A stretch of DNA of 64,000 nt, taken from Paenibacillus segetis. Lineage in GTDB: Bacteria; Bacillota; Bacilli; Paenibacillales; Paenibacillaceae. Below the pieces are notes generated by a model. It worked only from the letters and a program-made list of their open reading frames with translations. It was not told the origin of the DNA and did no database searches. The stretch's first letter is position 1. Each line of letters begins with the position of its first letter. Positions 9,640 through 19,604 of this stretch are shown in pieces. Location of the stretch: contig NZ_BMFT01000003.1 of the NCBI RefSeq assembly GCF_014639155.1, positions 285,609-349,608 of the forward strand, read 5' to 3'. The position numbers and the translations under genes are program-made.

Positions 9640-10142
9640 TTGTCATTTTCACTTACCCGTTAAAACGGGCTTTTTTCTTTTTGCTCCTTTTACTACTTAA
9701 TGGATCTTCCTATTCTTTTACATTCAATTTATCTATCGCCTGGTCATGTGTTTCTTGTTCACAAATATATTTGGCTACGGTGGCCTCATTCTGACCTACC
9801 GTACTTATCTAGTACTCTTCTGCCAAAATTTTCGATTTCCGTATTTATACTTGAGCTGCGTATGCTTCTCGAATATCATTAGCAAACTTTTCCCCTTTAA
9901 ATATCCCATGAACGTTGAGACCGCATTTTTTGACGGAAACGTTTCCAACATGTGAACATGGTCCGGCATCATGTAACCTTCTAGAGTTTCTACTCCCTTG
10001 TACTAAAATAGACATCTGAAAATTCCGACTAATCTCTCCTCACTTGATTATAGATTTCTTTCCGTCTATACTTCGGGGTGAACACGATATGGTATTTGCA
10101 CATCCACTTCGTGTGAGCTAGGCTATAGCTCTTATTATCCAT
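9640..10142 (-). pseudogene. Decayed IS200/IS605-family TnpA (Y1 transposase)
   Basis: Starts at ATG 10142 with MDNKSYSLAHTKWMCKYH followed by VFTPKYRRKEIYNQ, the hallmark start of IS200 TnpA. The frame then shifts: GYMMPDHVHML (with the catalytic HxH-type region), FMGYLKGKSLLMIF and KYKYGNRNFW are found in other frames, and stops interrupt the rest. An IS200 remnant between two glycan operons. Confidence 0.8.
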
Positions 10143-10146
10143 CTTT

Positions 10147-10196
10147 GACCATTCCTTTCGTTTGAGCCTGAACATCTCATTTCTATCGGAATGGTC
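10147..10196 (-). repeat. Inverted repeat upstream of IS200-like tnpA
   Basis: GACCATTCC (10147-10155) and GGAATGGTC (10188-10196) form a 9-bp stem just ahead of the tnpA start. IS200 elements usually carry a subterminal or leader hairpin that is bound by the transposase or limits translation. Confidence 0.6.
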
Positions 10197-10284
10197 TTAG
10201 TAGTCAAACCCTTGTTCCCTGCACCCCCATAGCGGGTAATTATTTGTTTCCCGCGTTTTACGCACTCAACTGGATAAAACCATA

Positions 10285-10314
10285 ATAAAAAGAGACTCCA
10301 ATTATTGGAGCCTC
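10285..10314 (-). terminator. Intrinsic terminator after the GH106-like gene
   Basis: On the minus strand GAGGCTCCAA and TTGGAGTCTC form a long stem with almost no loop, followed by a run of T. It lies about 40 bp beyond the stop at 10355. Confidence 0.8.
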
Positions 10315-10354
10315 AAATTTATAAAATAATAGCAAACATCTTAAAAATGACAGT

Positions 10355-12982
10355 CTAGTATAGCAATCTTACAGGCCCTATTAAACCACTAGGCTCTTGT
10401 TGCGCAACAGCTGAGAATACATCCCGTTGATCCTTAACCAATGTATTTGTAATTTCAATTGTCAACGTATTGCTCCCTTTCTTTATCATATCTGATATAT
10501 CGAAACGATACGGATAACTGATTTTGATCCCTGCTGAATGTCCATTTATCAACACTTCAGCTGTTTCATACACCTCACCGAGATTCAAACTTACTTTCAA
10601 CGGCAAATCTTGTTTCCAATCCAGCGTTGTTTCGTAACGGAAGGTACCTGAGAATCTCGGCAAGTATTCCTGCCGACTCAGATCTGCCAACTGATCCAAA
10701 ATCATATAGGGTTCGAAGTTCGGATATTGTTCAGAAGTAGCTGTAGAAATTGTCCATGAATTTGAGACTTCGATATGCTTTTGATCATTAATCATTTCAT
10801 CTTGAATAACAAGATCCTCTACTGCCTCACCGGATACGAAGACAATCGTTTCAAATGGCGCCAGGCTAAGTGGAATTTGTTGAACACCTTCATCTGGAAC
10901 ATCCCATACGCGGATTGTCCGGTTCTCGAATGCATTGTAAAGACATACTCGACCGGACACTGGAAGTTTGATATTAGTGGCTACAGGAAGTTGTGGGTGC
11001 TCATTAAAGAAGAAATAAACATCAGAGTCTTCATGCCGAATATGATAATGACGTAAGAAAGGATAATCGCCTTCTGCTTTTAGTTCATAAAACCCATTAG
11101 AAAGCAGATGTCCTGCAATGCTGTTAAGCGGAATTATTGAAACATTCACGCAATCTTCCAAACGCTGCAAAAGCTCGGATACATCACTGCCTTCACTTGA
11201 GCGTACAGGCATTGCATCTATAAAAATAACCGGTAAACCGAGTTCCGCCAGTTCTTCAATTTTCTGCAATCCTTGCATTGGAAGTGCTTCACTATACGGA
11301 ATAATAAAACAGTCAAACACCTCGTTACCTGACTTCAGTTTCTTCTCTTCAATACTAACGGAATCCACGATCAGATCAAGTGGCAGTACATCACAATCAA
11401 TCTGTCTTCTAAGCAATTCTTTTACCGGTTTATGGAAGTACATAGATTTACCTGACCATTCCGCTTCAGCATGGTACAGTACAGCTGCAGAGGCAATATG
11501 AGTCCCACCTGAAAGCAAGTGGCTTAGTCTATTTGTGTAATGATTTAAATATTTATAATAACGGAATTGCGGATTTTTGCCTCTGGCATAAAGATGCGGC
11601 GGGCAATCAGGGTCTGGAAATTCTCTAGCAGAGAACGAATGTGGAACAAAATAGTTTACACCACGCACAAGCATATGATCCGTAATCCATTTCATTAATT
11701 TCAGGCCCTCTACCCAGCCATATGCGCCGAACACCTCGGCCATTGTTCTACCTTTCTTTTTGGAGTCATGATGAGCCAAAGAAGAGGCCATTTTCCCCAA
11801 TCCATAGTTAAAGAACTCGCTATCGGATTCACCGGCAAACCACCATTTAAATGAAAATTCGTCGTAGCCCGGCGCCATTTGCCAGAGGACGATATCAATA
11901 CCGGACATATCCTGCCCACCAAGAGCACGGAAATAGTGCCCAGCCCCTGCACCGAGCCGAGCATGTACATTATTATCCTCAATTACATGCCCAATGTATT
12001 CAACTCCATGTTTCCGGCACCAGTCACCAATTTGTGTGGTGAAATTCTCACCGTAAAGGCTGCTGACGATATTCATATAGTGATATCGTATTGGTGGCGT
12101 ATTATTTCCCTGATCATGCCAAAGAAGAGGAAGTTGTAAAATGTAGTCTTCACCTAATACTTTTCTTAGTTGTTCAGGAACATCTTTGCTCCAAGGAAGC
12201 GCCACTTCTTTCTTTCCAACGGATGATTCAAAGTCGTATTCATTGCTGTCGTTATAGAACCCGGGCTCGTCAGAAAAGAAACCGGCTAACGTCTTACCAA
12301 AATCCTCACGGTACCGATTGTAAAATGCTTCGTAAACTGTATCAATTAATACACGAGTCGATTCTGCGACTAGTGGGTTCAGATAATCCTCCTGAGTTTT
12401 GCTGCCGCCTTTATCCGACTTGATTAGAATAAAAATTCGCCAATATCCCTCCGGTACAGCCCAGTATAGCACACCGTCAGTAAGCATTGCGGTTAAATCA
12501 ATTGGTTCACCAATCAGTTCACCACTTTTGGAATCCCGCTTTCTCGCTATAATTGCTATCGTTTCTCTTGTTCCCAGGTGAGCTAAATATGGCTCCTTAG
12601 GATACTCAACAATGAAAGAAGCATTAGGAGCTGGACCAAGTGCATCTATATGACGCTCAGATAAGAAGGATCTTCGTAATTCTATCGGCGCATCCTTTAT
12701 CTTTCCTGCCGCCCTGCCTGTTGGAAAGTGATCGTCGTCCAGTACCCATACCTTCATTTCGCGAATACGCGCTTCTTCCATGATGATATCTATGTCATGC
12801 CACCACTTTGGTCCCAAGTAATCCGGATGCGGTCGAGCCTCTACGCAAACAGCACGTATACCCGATTCATGGATTCGCTTCATTTCCTCACGAAGAACAT
12901 CTTCCTCTTCGCCCCGTTGCCAAAAAAAAGGCAAGATATAATTGTCCTCTTTCCCGATTAATACTTCATACAAACGTGTCAT
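10355..12982 (-). CDS. GH106-like alpha-L-rhamnosidase family protein
   Basis: An 875-residue cytoplasmic-type protein with no signal peptide. It begins LYEVLIGKEDNYILPFFWQRGE and has a TIM-barrel half with conserved-looking acidic motifs (FFSDEPGFY near residue 240, GHVIEDNN near 330, FAGESDSEFF near 385). A Rossmann-like middle and a C-terminal GH2-type sugar-binding jelly roll (about 750-875) follow. This is the layout of GH106 and related rhamnosidase-like hydrolases that remove terminal L-rhamnose; the catalytic residues were not assigned. It is a single-gene transcript: an AGGAGGG site precedes the ATG, the shared operator lies at 13069-13133, and a terminator follows. A broken copy lies at 15400-16015 and a short piece is fused into the kinase gene at 49.9 kb. 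Confidence 0.75.
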   Translation of the reverse strand: MTRLYEVLIGKEDNYILPFFWQRGEEEDVLREEMKRIHESGIRAVCVEARPHPDYLGPKWWHDIDIIMEEARIREMKVWVLDDDHFPTGRAAGKIKDAPIELRRSFLSERHIDALGPAPNASFIVEYPKEPYLAHLGTRETIAIIARKRDSKSGELIGEPIDLTAMLTDGVLYWAVPEGYWRIFILIKSDKGGSKTQEDYLNPLVAESTRVLIDTVYEAFYNRYREDFGKTLAGFFSDEPGFYNDSNEYDFESSVGKKEVALPWSKDVPEQLRKVLGEDYILQLPLLWHDQGNNTPPIRYHYMNIVSSLYGENFTTQIGDWCRKHGVEYIGHVIEDNNVHARLGAGAGHYFRALGGQDMSGIDIVLWQMAPGYDEFSFKWWFAGESDSEFFNYGLGKMASSLAHHDSKKKGRTMAEVFGAYGWVEGLKLMKWITDHMLVRGVNYFVPHSFSAREFPDPDCPPHLYARGKNPQFRYYKYLNHYTNRLSHLLSGGTHIASAAVLYHAEAEWSGKSMYFHKPVKELLRRQIDCDVLPLDLIVDSVSIEEKKLKSGNEVFDCFIIPYSEALPMQGLQKIEELAELGLPVIFIDAMPVRSSEGSDVSELLQRLEDCVNVSIIPLNSIAGHLLSNGFYELKAEGDYPFLRHYHIRHEDSDVYFFFNEHPQLPVATNIKLPVSGRVCLYNAFENRTIRVWDVPDEGVQQIPLSLAPFETIVFVSGEAVEDLVIQDEMINDQKHIEVSNSWTISTATSEQYPNFEPYMILDQLADLSRQEYLPRFSGTFRYETTLDWKQDLPLKVSLNLGEVYETAEVLINGHSAGIKISYPYRFDISDMIKKGSNTLTIEITNTLVKDQRDVFSAVAQQEPSGLIGPVRLLY

Positions 12983-13068
12983 ATGATGATTATCCCTCCT
13001 GAATGTTATTCTTATTAATGTTTATGCACCCGTTCATTAAGTCCTTACCTCAATGGGCTACAAGTTAA

Positions 13069-13133
13069 ATGATAGCTGTGTCACAGTAGCTTCTCTATCA
13101 CAATCCCGACCTCTTATTTATCACTTTATCGAC
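13069..13133 (-). promoter_or_regulatory. Shared operator and -10 of the local regulon, site 3
   Basis: Direct repeats TCTATCACAATCCCGAC (13094-13110) and TTTATCACTTTATCGAC (13117-13133), 23 bp apart, and a minus-strand -10-like TATCAT at 13069-13074. It drives the GH106-like gene. Confidence 0.75.
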
Positions 13134-13139
13134 TTTCAT

Positions 13140-13500
13140 ATAGCTTTAGCTTTCGGGTGGAGGCCATCTTAGGTACAGTTCTTGACCAATTGTCCTGCTT
13201 CATCAATTAACTTCGTGGACAAATTGATGTAAATGTAAATCATCTATGAAGTAATATTCTCCAGTGTAGTATTGACGGCTTGAATATGCTCATTGGTCCG
13301 AATTTCAAAAGCTAAGCCGATTTCAAATTTGCATTTACAGGATATAACGATTCCACGTACATATCAGTTTGAGGCAGTTATCTTTGATTGCTATACAGAA
13401 CTCCTTGATGGCGCGGACGATTGTTTACCCTCATTAAGATTATTCTTTACGATTAGCAAAAATCTTTTGACGGCTCCAAACCGAGCCCTTCTTCCTTAAA
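13140..13500 (-). pseudogene. SGNH/GDSL esterase remnant
   Basis: Minus-strand frames give GLEPSK, MYVESLYPVNANL, then TNEHIQAVNTTLENIT, INLSTKLIDEAGQLVKN and DGLHPKAKA. This is the second half of an SGNH esterase like the one at 13804-14452 (compare VYVESIYPVN and DGLHLNTIGYE). Stops and shifts make it non-functional. The next 300 bp (13500-13800) are AT-rich and I see nothing in them. Confidence 0.75.
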
Positions 13501-13803
13501 ATTCCATTAATATATCACTTGCAATAATTTAATAAATATATATTTATTTTATTTTTGTACCGTATTTGAAATTTCGATTAGCATTTATCCTATATTTATT
13601 TTAATTATTTTATAGTCTATATAAACTACTTCCAAACCGGGAGTAGAACGAATTACAAAGTTGATTTGTCGCGACTCCCGCCCTCACCTCCTGGCCAGGG
13701 AAAAAAGAGCATTCCCGTAAGCTGTAAAACCGGCCACTTGAGATGCCCTAATAAGACTAGCAATATATTTTTTATGATATCTTTGAATCCAATTGAAAAA
13801 GAA

Positions 13804-14452
13804 TTAATTCATCAGAACCAGCTGAAGTTCCGCTTTGACAACCTCATAACCGATTGTGTTCAAATGAAGCCCATCATAAGTATATCCTCTGTCTAGTCGA
13901 CCTTCTGTATCCAGAAGTTTGGGATATAGATCGATGTAGGTATACGATACTTCCCGCGTCATGTTAGCCAAATTTTGATTGACAATCCGGATTTGTTCAT
14001 TTGTCTGCTTAATGCCTTTCGGCATGATGCTCTCTACAGTTTGATTTACAGGATAAATAGATTCAACGTACACCTTTGTATGAGGCAGTTGATTATGAAT
14101 AAGCGTACAAATCTGTTTGATGTTGCGTACGACCTCCTGTGGATCCTTACCATCCCCAAGATCATTGGTTCCGATTAAGAGAAACACCTTGCTTGGTTCC
14201 AGATCGAATACTTCATCTCGTAGTTTATCGAGCACACCTGTTGAGCTGTCTCCACTAATTCCTCTGTTGTTGCAGCATCTCATGAATTGGAAAACCTTCT
14301 GTAATGGAGTCGCCTACAAATACAATTCCGCCTTTTTTCGCAGATTTATTCAGTTGAGTAAAAGTGGATAAACGTTGTCTCTGAGTTGCTTCAAACATAA
14401 CTTTTATCATGTCCTGAGTAACTAAAATATCATCTTTATTATATTCGCTCAC
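13804..14452 (-). pseudogene. SGNH/GDSL esterase with one frameshift
   Basis: A nearly complete SGNH esterase, a family that removes acetyl groups from plant polysaccharides. ATG 14452 has AGGAGG just upstream and encodes the block I motif VFVGDSITEG. The frame breaks at about 14265-14283 and resumes as NRGISGDSS (block II), LIGTNDLGDG (block III) and YDGLHLNTIGYE (block V with Asp and His), ending at 13804. All catalytic blocks survive, so the loss is recent, or the shift is a sequencing error. It lies last in the decayed operon behind the second lipoprotein. Confidence 0.85.
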
Positions 14453-14461
14453 ATGTACCTC

Positions 14462-15320
14462 CTAGATTGGTAATGATAGTAAGTCAGACTTATTCCGTAT
14501 CACCAAGCAGTTCAGAGATGCTATCTTAAATCTAATCGTTCGGGATATTTGCCATTGTAAATTCGCCCAGTTGATCCAAGGTAAGCTTTTGATAACGTCA
14601 AACATGGGATGAGTATCGATACCAGTGTGATGTTTCTTTAAAATCTTAGCGGTATCACTATTGTCCAGGAGATCAGCTATCCTGGATTTATTAGTATTTC
14701 GGCCTATATTGCCGGAATTCTGGTCAGCATCAAATAATTCAGGCGCGTCTTCCGAATAATAGACATAATCAAAACCAGCGTGCTTGCCCATTCCGCTGAG
14801 GTCTTGAACGCATATTCCGACAAAGTTGCCGGTAAATCGTGTATATCCAAACATTTCGTTGGTCTCGTCTGCAAGATGCGAAAAAATCTCTAGCATTGGT
14901 CCAATATGTTGTCAGTTACCGCTATCCATTGCATATTGAAAATAAGAACGCTTTTAGCTTGATACGTGCTGCTGTTCCTAGGGGTACTTCTGTATCCAGG
15001 AGTTCTTCCCATTTAACGCACATATATGAACCCGTTTTATCATCTCAACTGATCCTCAAGTAGACATTATCTGTTGTATCATAGTATAAAATCAGACTGG
15101 CCATCTGCTGTCTGCTGAAAGTGTTCCGTTTCAAACTCCATCTCCGTTTCCACCATGCAGCACATTGCCTGCTGAGGTTTGGCGACAAGACTTTGCCGAT
15201 GAAATGACCATAGTGACTCTCGACCGTATATAAGTCAGCCGCTGTCTCGGGAAATGGATGCTCAGGCAGATTAAAGTCTCTAATCTCCAGGCGAGGTGTA
15301 TTACCACCGCTTTCCACACG
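14462..15320 (-). pseudogene. Second decayed GH43 beta-xylosidase-type gene
   Basis: Minus-strand pieces LEIRDFNLPEHPFPET, LSPNLS, then MASLILYYDTTDNVYLRIS, and an open frame (14462-14896) with FTGNFVGICVQDLSG and HAGFDYVYYSEDAPE, rebuild the C-terminal half of a GH43 enzyme. The same open frame runs into a helical tail (SRIADLLDNSDTAKILKKH) like the one at the end of the decayed gene at 7289-8420. The two therefore share architecture and arose by duplication. Confidence 0.75.
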
Positions 15321-15399
15321 AAGTCAGCCTTCCTCTGTCTATTCCATTCGCTGGATAGCTCTCTCATATGCCTGACCTAAGTCCAACCATACGTTTTAA

Positions 15400-16015
15400 G
15401 ACTCTCCTGTTCTAATCCAGTGTGGTCTCATAGCGAATTGGGCCAGAGAGTTTCGGCAGATATTCCTTTCGGTTGAGATCTGCCAACTGCGTCAAATGAA
15501 CGAACGGTTCAAGCTTGGATATTGTACAGAAGTTACCGTTGACAAGTACCCTGTCGGAGGTAATTCAATTTCCGGAAATATTCATTTATACCAGAGTTAG
15601 ATATAAGCGGCGGCCCATACCTATACAAAGCCGTACATGCACATTATTATCTTTGATTACGTGACTAATATTTTCACACCGTACACCCTGCACCAATCAC
15701 CAATTTGTGTGGTGAATTCCCCTGAGTAAGGAGATGGGCCAAATGCATCGATATCCGCACAGACAGGAATGACCTACGGAGTTTTTTGAATCTCCTTCAG
15801 TCTTCTGACTGCCTTGCTTGCCGAAAGATGGTTGTAGTCCACACCCAAGTACCATCCCGGTCCAAGGAAATCAAGGTATGGTCTTACCTCTATGCAAACA
15901 GCGCGAATACCCAACACATGTATTCGCGCCATTTCTTCTGGAGAATTTCATCCTCTTCTCCGCACTGTCAGAAGAACGGAAGAGTGTAATTCTCCTCTTT
16001 CCCTTCTAAAGCTTT
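15400..16015 (-). pseudogene. Broken copy of the GH106-like gene
   Basis: The stretch encodes both ends of the 10355-12982 protein with the middle deleted. Near 15980, GKEENYTLPFF, EEDEILQKKW and PYLDFLGPGW match the N-terminus. Near 15450, LADLNRKEYLPKLSGPIRYETTLD matches the C-terminal jelly roll. Stops interrupt both parts. It follows the second lipoprotein gene on the same strand. Confidence 0.8.
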
Positions 16016-16077
16016 TTAAGCGTATAATATTGAATTACTTAGCCATCTAGTATGTCCAAAGGTAACTTTCTGAAAAG

Positions 16078-17625
16078 TTACTTTACATTATTTTGTTGAG
16101 CCCACTCATCCAGTTGTTTTTGTTTCTCCGCAATCACCTTATCAATTCCAGCCGCTTTAAGTTTTTCGTTGAACTCAGGCAATACCTCTTCAGGATCAAG
16201 CACCCCTGATTCAAGTCCAATCCTTAATTGATTTGCTACGTTTGTAAGCGCTGTATACTCATTTTTAACTGGTTCTGGATTAAATGTGAAGCCCATTGCT
16301 TTGGATTTCGTTGCATTATCATTAAATTCTTTAGTCTGAGTCCAAATTTCTGGATCATTGCCCTTAAACACATAACCTAAGAACTCATTTCCAGTCATCC
16401 ATTCCCATCCAGGGAAATAACTGCTGTTTGTCACATCTACACCCGGTGCAAAATCAATTACGTTATCTTCCACTTTCTGATAGTGCTTACCTTCTATACC
16501 CCAGTTAATCAAATTAATGAGATCTTTGTCAGTATAGAAGAGGTTTAGAATCTCCATTGCCTTTTCTTTATTCTCGGAATTCTGAGCTATAGACCACATG
16601 AGGCTGGTTGCGTGTCCCGTGGTAGCCAGTGGTGTTCCCATCTCTACAACTACCATCTCAGTGTCTGTACCGCGGCTTTCACTGATTTGGTAACCTGGCT
16701 TGCTACTTCCAAAATAACTAAACGCCTTATTTGCTCTCACAAGTTGACCGGGTGCAACCTGATTTGTAGCTGCATCACGCAGAATTAAGCCCTTATTATA
16801 CCAATCATGTGTCTTAGTAACCAATTCTTTGTAATCTTTTGAATCATAAAAATTGGAAACTGTCAAATCATTAGGATCCATTAAGGCGCCAAATACGGCG
16901 GCTGCATCACCGAGCGTATCATGCTGAAGATATTCCACCAATCCGATTCCGTTGTTTCCAGCTCCGCTCGGAACGAGAGGAGTAATACCCGGCTCATTAT
17001 CTTTAATCGTTTGTAATACTTTTTCAACGTCATCCAAAGTCTTAATTGAAGCAGTGTCAATGTGATACTTGTCCACCAGATCCTTACGCATCACATATGC
17101 AAAACTAGAGGCAAGATCATGTAACGAAGTTACTCCGTAAATATGCCCATTAACCTTACCTGCATTGATGTAGGTTTCACCGACACTATCTGCAATTCCC
17201 TTACCAGGGCCGGTGAGCAAATCATCCAGAGGAGCAAATTTACCGCTGACCGCCTGTGAAGCGTAGGTCCCAAGACCTGATACAAGCAAATCCAATTTTT
17301 CTCCGGAACTAAGCATTAGATTTGTTTGCTGAGTCCAATTGCCGAAAGCAATTGGTAAAATATCTACGGTCGCGTTAACTTTATCTTTTAACAGCTTATT
17401 AATTTCATCTTCCACCAACTGCATATCCTTCGGCTCGGACTGAAATGATGGAATGGCCATTACGGCGTGGTATGTTTCCTCTCCTCCTGTATTTGCAACA
17501 TTATTATTGCCTTGGTTCTCTCCAGAGCTGTTATTATTCCCATTTGAAGAGCATGCACCAAGTAATCCGGACAAAACAGTAATTGCAGCAAGCATCCCGA
17601 TAAATTTCTTTTTTCTTATTTTCAT
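16078..17625 (-). CDS. CUT1 extracellular solute-binding lipoprotein (LplA/YtcQ type), copy 2
   Basis: A 515-residue lipoprotein that captures oligosaccharides for the CUT1 permeases encoded at 21.4-23.3 kb. The signal peptide ends in the lipobox LLGAC with Cys25, and an Asn/Gly/Ser-rich linker follows. It matches the 90-1625 protein along almost its whole length (for example NWTQQTNLMLSSGEKLD and INLINWGIEGKHYQKV in both), with an insertion near residue 245. The ATG follows an AGGGTGG site. It has its own operator and -10 at 17663-17726, although it is the gene nearest the yesN-like regulator. Two paralogous binding proteins served by one permease pair suggests two related ligands. Confidence 0.94.
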   Translation of the reverse strand: MKIRKKKFIGMLAAITVLSGLLGACSSNGNNNSSGENQGNNNVANTGGEETYHAVMAIPSFQSEPKDMQLVEDEINKLLKDKVNATVDILPIAFGNWTQQTNLMLSSGEKLDLLVSGLGTYASQAVSGKFAPLDDLLTGPGKGIADSVGETYINAGKVNGHIYGVTSLHDLASSFAYVMRKDLVDKYHIDTASIKTLDDVEKVLQTIKDNEPGITPLVPSGAGNNGIGLVEYLQHDTLGDAAAVFGALMDPNDLTVSNFYDSKDYKELVTKTHDWYNKGLILRDAATNQVAPGQLVRANKAFSYFGSSKPGYQISESRGTDTEMVVVEMGTPLATTGHATSLMWSIAQNSENKEKAMEILNLFYTDKDLINLINWGIEGKHYQKVEDNVIDFAPGVDVTNSSYFPGWEWMTGNEFLGYVFKGNDPEIWTQTKEFNDNATKSKAMGFTFNPEPVKNEYTALTNVANQLRIGLESGVLDPEEVLPEFNEKLKAAGIDKVIAEKQKQLDEWAQQNNVK

Positions 17626-17662
17626 ATTTCAACCACCCTTTTAGTAATGCGTTACAAGTACC

Positions 17663-17726
17663 ATGATAGCGTTATCACTTATTGTTCTCTAACACATTCC
17701 CGACCCAAGTTTAGCACTTTACCGAC
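17663..17726 (-). promoter_or_regulatory. Shared operator and -10 of the local regulon, site 4
   Basis: Direct repeats TCTAACACATTCCCGAC (17688-17704) and TTTAGCACTTTACCGAC (17710-17726), 22 bp apart, with a -10-like TATCAT at 17663-17668. A cre-like near-palindrome TGATAGCGTTATCA (17664-17677) overlaps the -10, which would allow CcpA repression (inference). Confidence 0.75.
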
Positions 17727-17747
17727 CTTCATTGTTCCGTTAAAAGC

Positions 17748-17871
17748 CCCTTTCGGTGTCCATAACCACTTCTTGGAATTGGTAAATGATTCTGAAGTTC
17801 TGATAAAATGCTACTTCTCGCTCTTACTGACCAACCAGTATTAAAGGAAGTGCGAATCATTTCCATCTCAC
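17748..17871 (-). pseudogene. GH2 N-terminal fragment
   Basis: An AGGTGAG site and ATG at 17871 open a frame MEMIRTSFNTGWSV, matching the start of the intact GH2 at 4813-7251 (MIRTSFNGDWLL). The similarity ends after about 40 residues. Only the translation start of a lost GH2 gene remains, placed just upstream of the operator of the lipoprotein gene. Confidence 0.7.
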
Positions 17872-17992
17872 CTTTCCTGAATGTAATTCATTTATCTAGT
17901 ATTACAAGGTAAATCACAGACAAAATCAAACATCAGTTCTAAAATAGCCTCTAATCAGTATCTTCACGGCTTCAAAATAGCCGCAAATACTG

Positions 17993-19588
17993 TCACCTTG
18001 ACATTTGCCGAAACTCATTAGGATTGTAGCCTGTATGCTTTTTGAAGGTTTTAGAGAAATGGGAGAAGTGGGAATAGCCTACTGATGAAGCAATATCTCC
18101 AATGGTTAGATTCGACTTTACAAGTAAATCCTTCGCCAATTTAATTCTTTCTTGGAGTAGAAATTCCATGACAGATTGCCCCGTTTCCTTCTTAAAGATC
18201 CTCGCCAGATAATCCGGATTCAGGAACGCGTGCTGAGCAATTTCTTCTCTCGATAAATCGCTTTGGTCAAGGTGCGCAATGATAAACTGCCTCACATTAT
18301 CAACGATATGACTCGGATGGTGATCCTCCGGAACCTGTGACAATGCTCTCATGGTGGAATGCTCAACCCATCGCAAAAGATTCGTAATTGATTTCGGAGC
18401 TTCGCGTGACAACTCCATAGATACTGAGTCGCCAAAAATTTCATTGGCCGTCTTTCCTTTGGCCAGTAGTACAAAGTATACCGACTGCAAGAAATTTTGA
18501 TGGAACTGCTGTAACAAAGATGCATTCAGTTCGCCTCTGGCAATGCGTTCATCCAGAAATACCCGGATCTCCGACAGAATCTGCTCTTTCATACCGTTCT
18601 TGAGCATGGCAGCCCAGCGGCTCATGTCGGGGATGGATACTTTTGCTTCCGGCAACGCCTTATACCCGGTTAGTAAAAATACTTTGTTCTCATATACTAC
18701 ATTATTACGTTCGAAATTCCGCAATTGCGACAGCGCACTCACCATTTCGTGCATCCGCACCACATTTCCAATATAAACCGACAAATCGCAATAGAAGTAG
18801 CAATGACAAGAGTCAATATATTCCTTGCTAGAGGCATATAGCTGTTCCATCATGTCATCTTCTAGGTTCTCGGCACCAAAGGGAACAATAAACAGTAAAC
18901 AGCCACGATCTACCGAAATGATCTGTACGCTTTGCCCCTCCCTGGCCAGGATTTCAAACCCTGTTTTTTTTAAAGCATACTCCATAATCTTCTCGTCACG
19001 CACAGACAGTTCTTTGTTCCAACGCCGGACGCTGATCAAAACGGGAAGGAAAGTCATTTCTTCTGAGAATGGTATGTTTCGCGCTTCAAGTGCATTATGG
19101 ATGGCGGAAGGGTTCGGGGCAATCTTTTGCTGAAGGAGTTCCGTCCAAAAGTGCTCGATTATTGATGGATGATTGCTGCTCCACAAACGCTCAAGCTCAG
19201 TCGATTTATTGTTCTGAGTTAGCTCTGCCTTTGCTTTCTCGATGGCTTGCTCCAGCTCCTCATCAGGAACTGGCTTGAGCAAATAATCAAGCCCTCCTAA
19301 CCTGAGCGCTTCTTTGGCATAACGGAAGTCCGCATGACTGGTCAAAAAGATCGTTTGCACATTCGGCACATACTCATTTGCCCACTCCAGTAACTCCAAG
19401 CCGGTTCCTAGAGGCATTTCGATATCACACAACATAATATGAATGGATTCATTTTGCAGCACTTCCTTAGCCTGCCTTACGTTATAAGCTTTATATATAT
19501 TGGTGATTTCCAGTTTCTTCACATCAAGATCCGCAATTAAGCCATTGACCACGTGAAGCTCGTCATCCACTATTAGCAAATTATACAT
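17993..19588 (-). CDS. YesN-like response regulator with AraC-type DNA-binding domain
   Basis: About 531 residues. The N-terminal receiver carries the acidic pair in IVDDE, the phospho-acceptor Asp in MLCDIEMP (Asp57 from the upstream ATG, Asp55 here) and the conserved Lys in YLLKPV. A long helical linker leads to a C-terminal AraC/XylS double helix-turn-helix (LSREEIAQHAFLNPDYLARIF and IGDIASSVGYSHFSHFSKTFK). An ATG at 19594 would add two residues but sits one base from the GGGGG site; the ATG at 19588 is better spaced. It follows the kinase gene by about 16 bp, so the two are co-transcribed. It is the obvious candidate to bind the repeated 2x17-bp operator found at seven promoters here. Confidence 0.95.
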   Translation of the reverse strand: MYNLLIVDDELHVVNGLIADLDVKKLEITNIYKAYNVRQAKEVLQNESIHIMLCDIEMPLGTGLELLEWANEYVPNVQTIFLTSHADFRYAKEALRLGGLDYLLKPVPDEELEQAIEKAKAELTQNNKSTELERLWSSNHPSIIEHFWTELLQQKIAPNPSAIHNALEARNIPFSEEMTFLPVLISVRRWNKELSVRDEKIMEYALKKTGFEILAREGQSVQIISVDRGCLLFIVPFGAENLEDDMMEQLYASSKEYIDSCHCYFYCDLSVYIGNVVRMHEMVSALSQLRNFERNNVVYENKVFLLTGYKALPEAKVSIPDMSRWAAMLKNGMKEQILSEIRVFLDERIARGELNASLLQQFHQNFLQSVYFVLLAKGKTANEIFGDSVSMELSREAPKSITNLLRWVEHSTMRALSQVPEDHHPSHIVDNVRQFIIAHLDQSDLSREEIAQHAFLNPDYLARIFKKETGQSVMEFLLQERIKLAKDLLVKSNLTIGDIASSVGYSHFSHFSKTFKKHTGYNPNEFRQMSR

Positions 19589-19604
19589 TTCCATTCCCCC
19601 TAAG

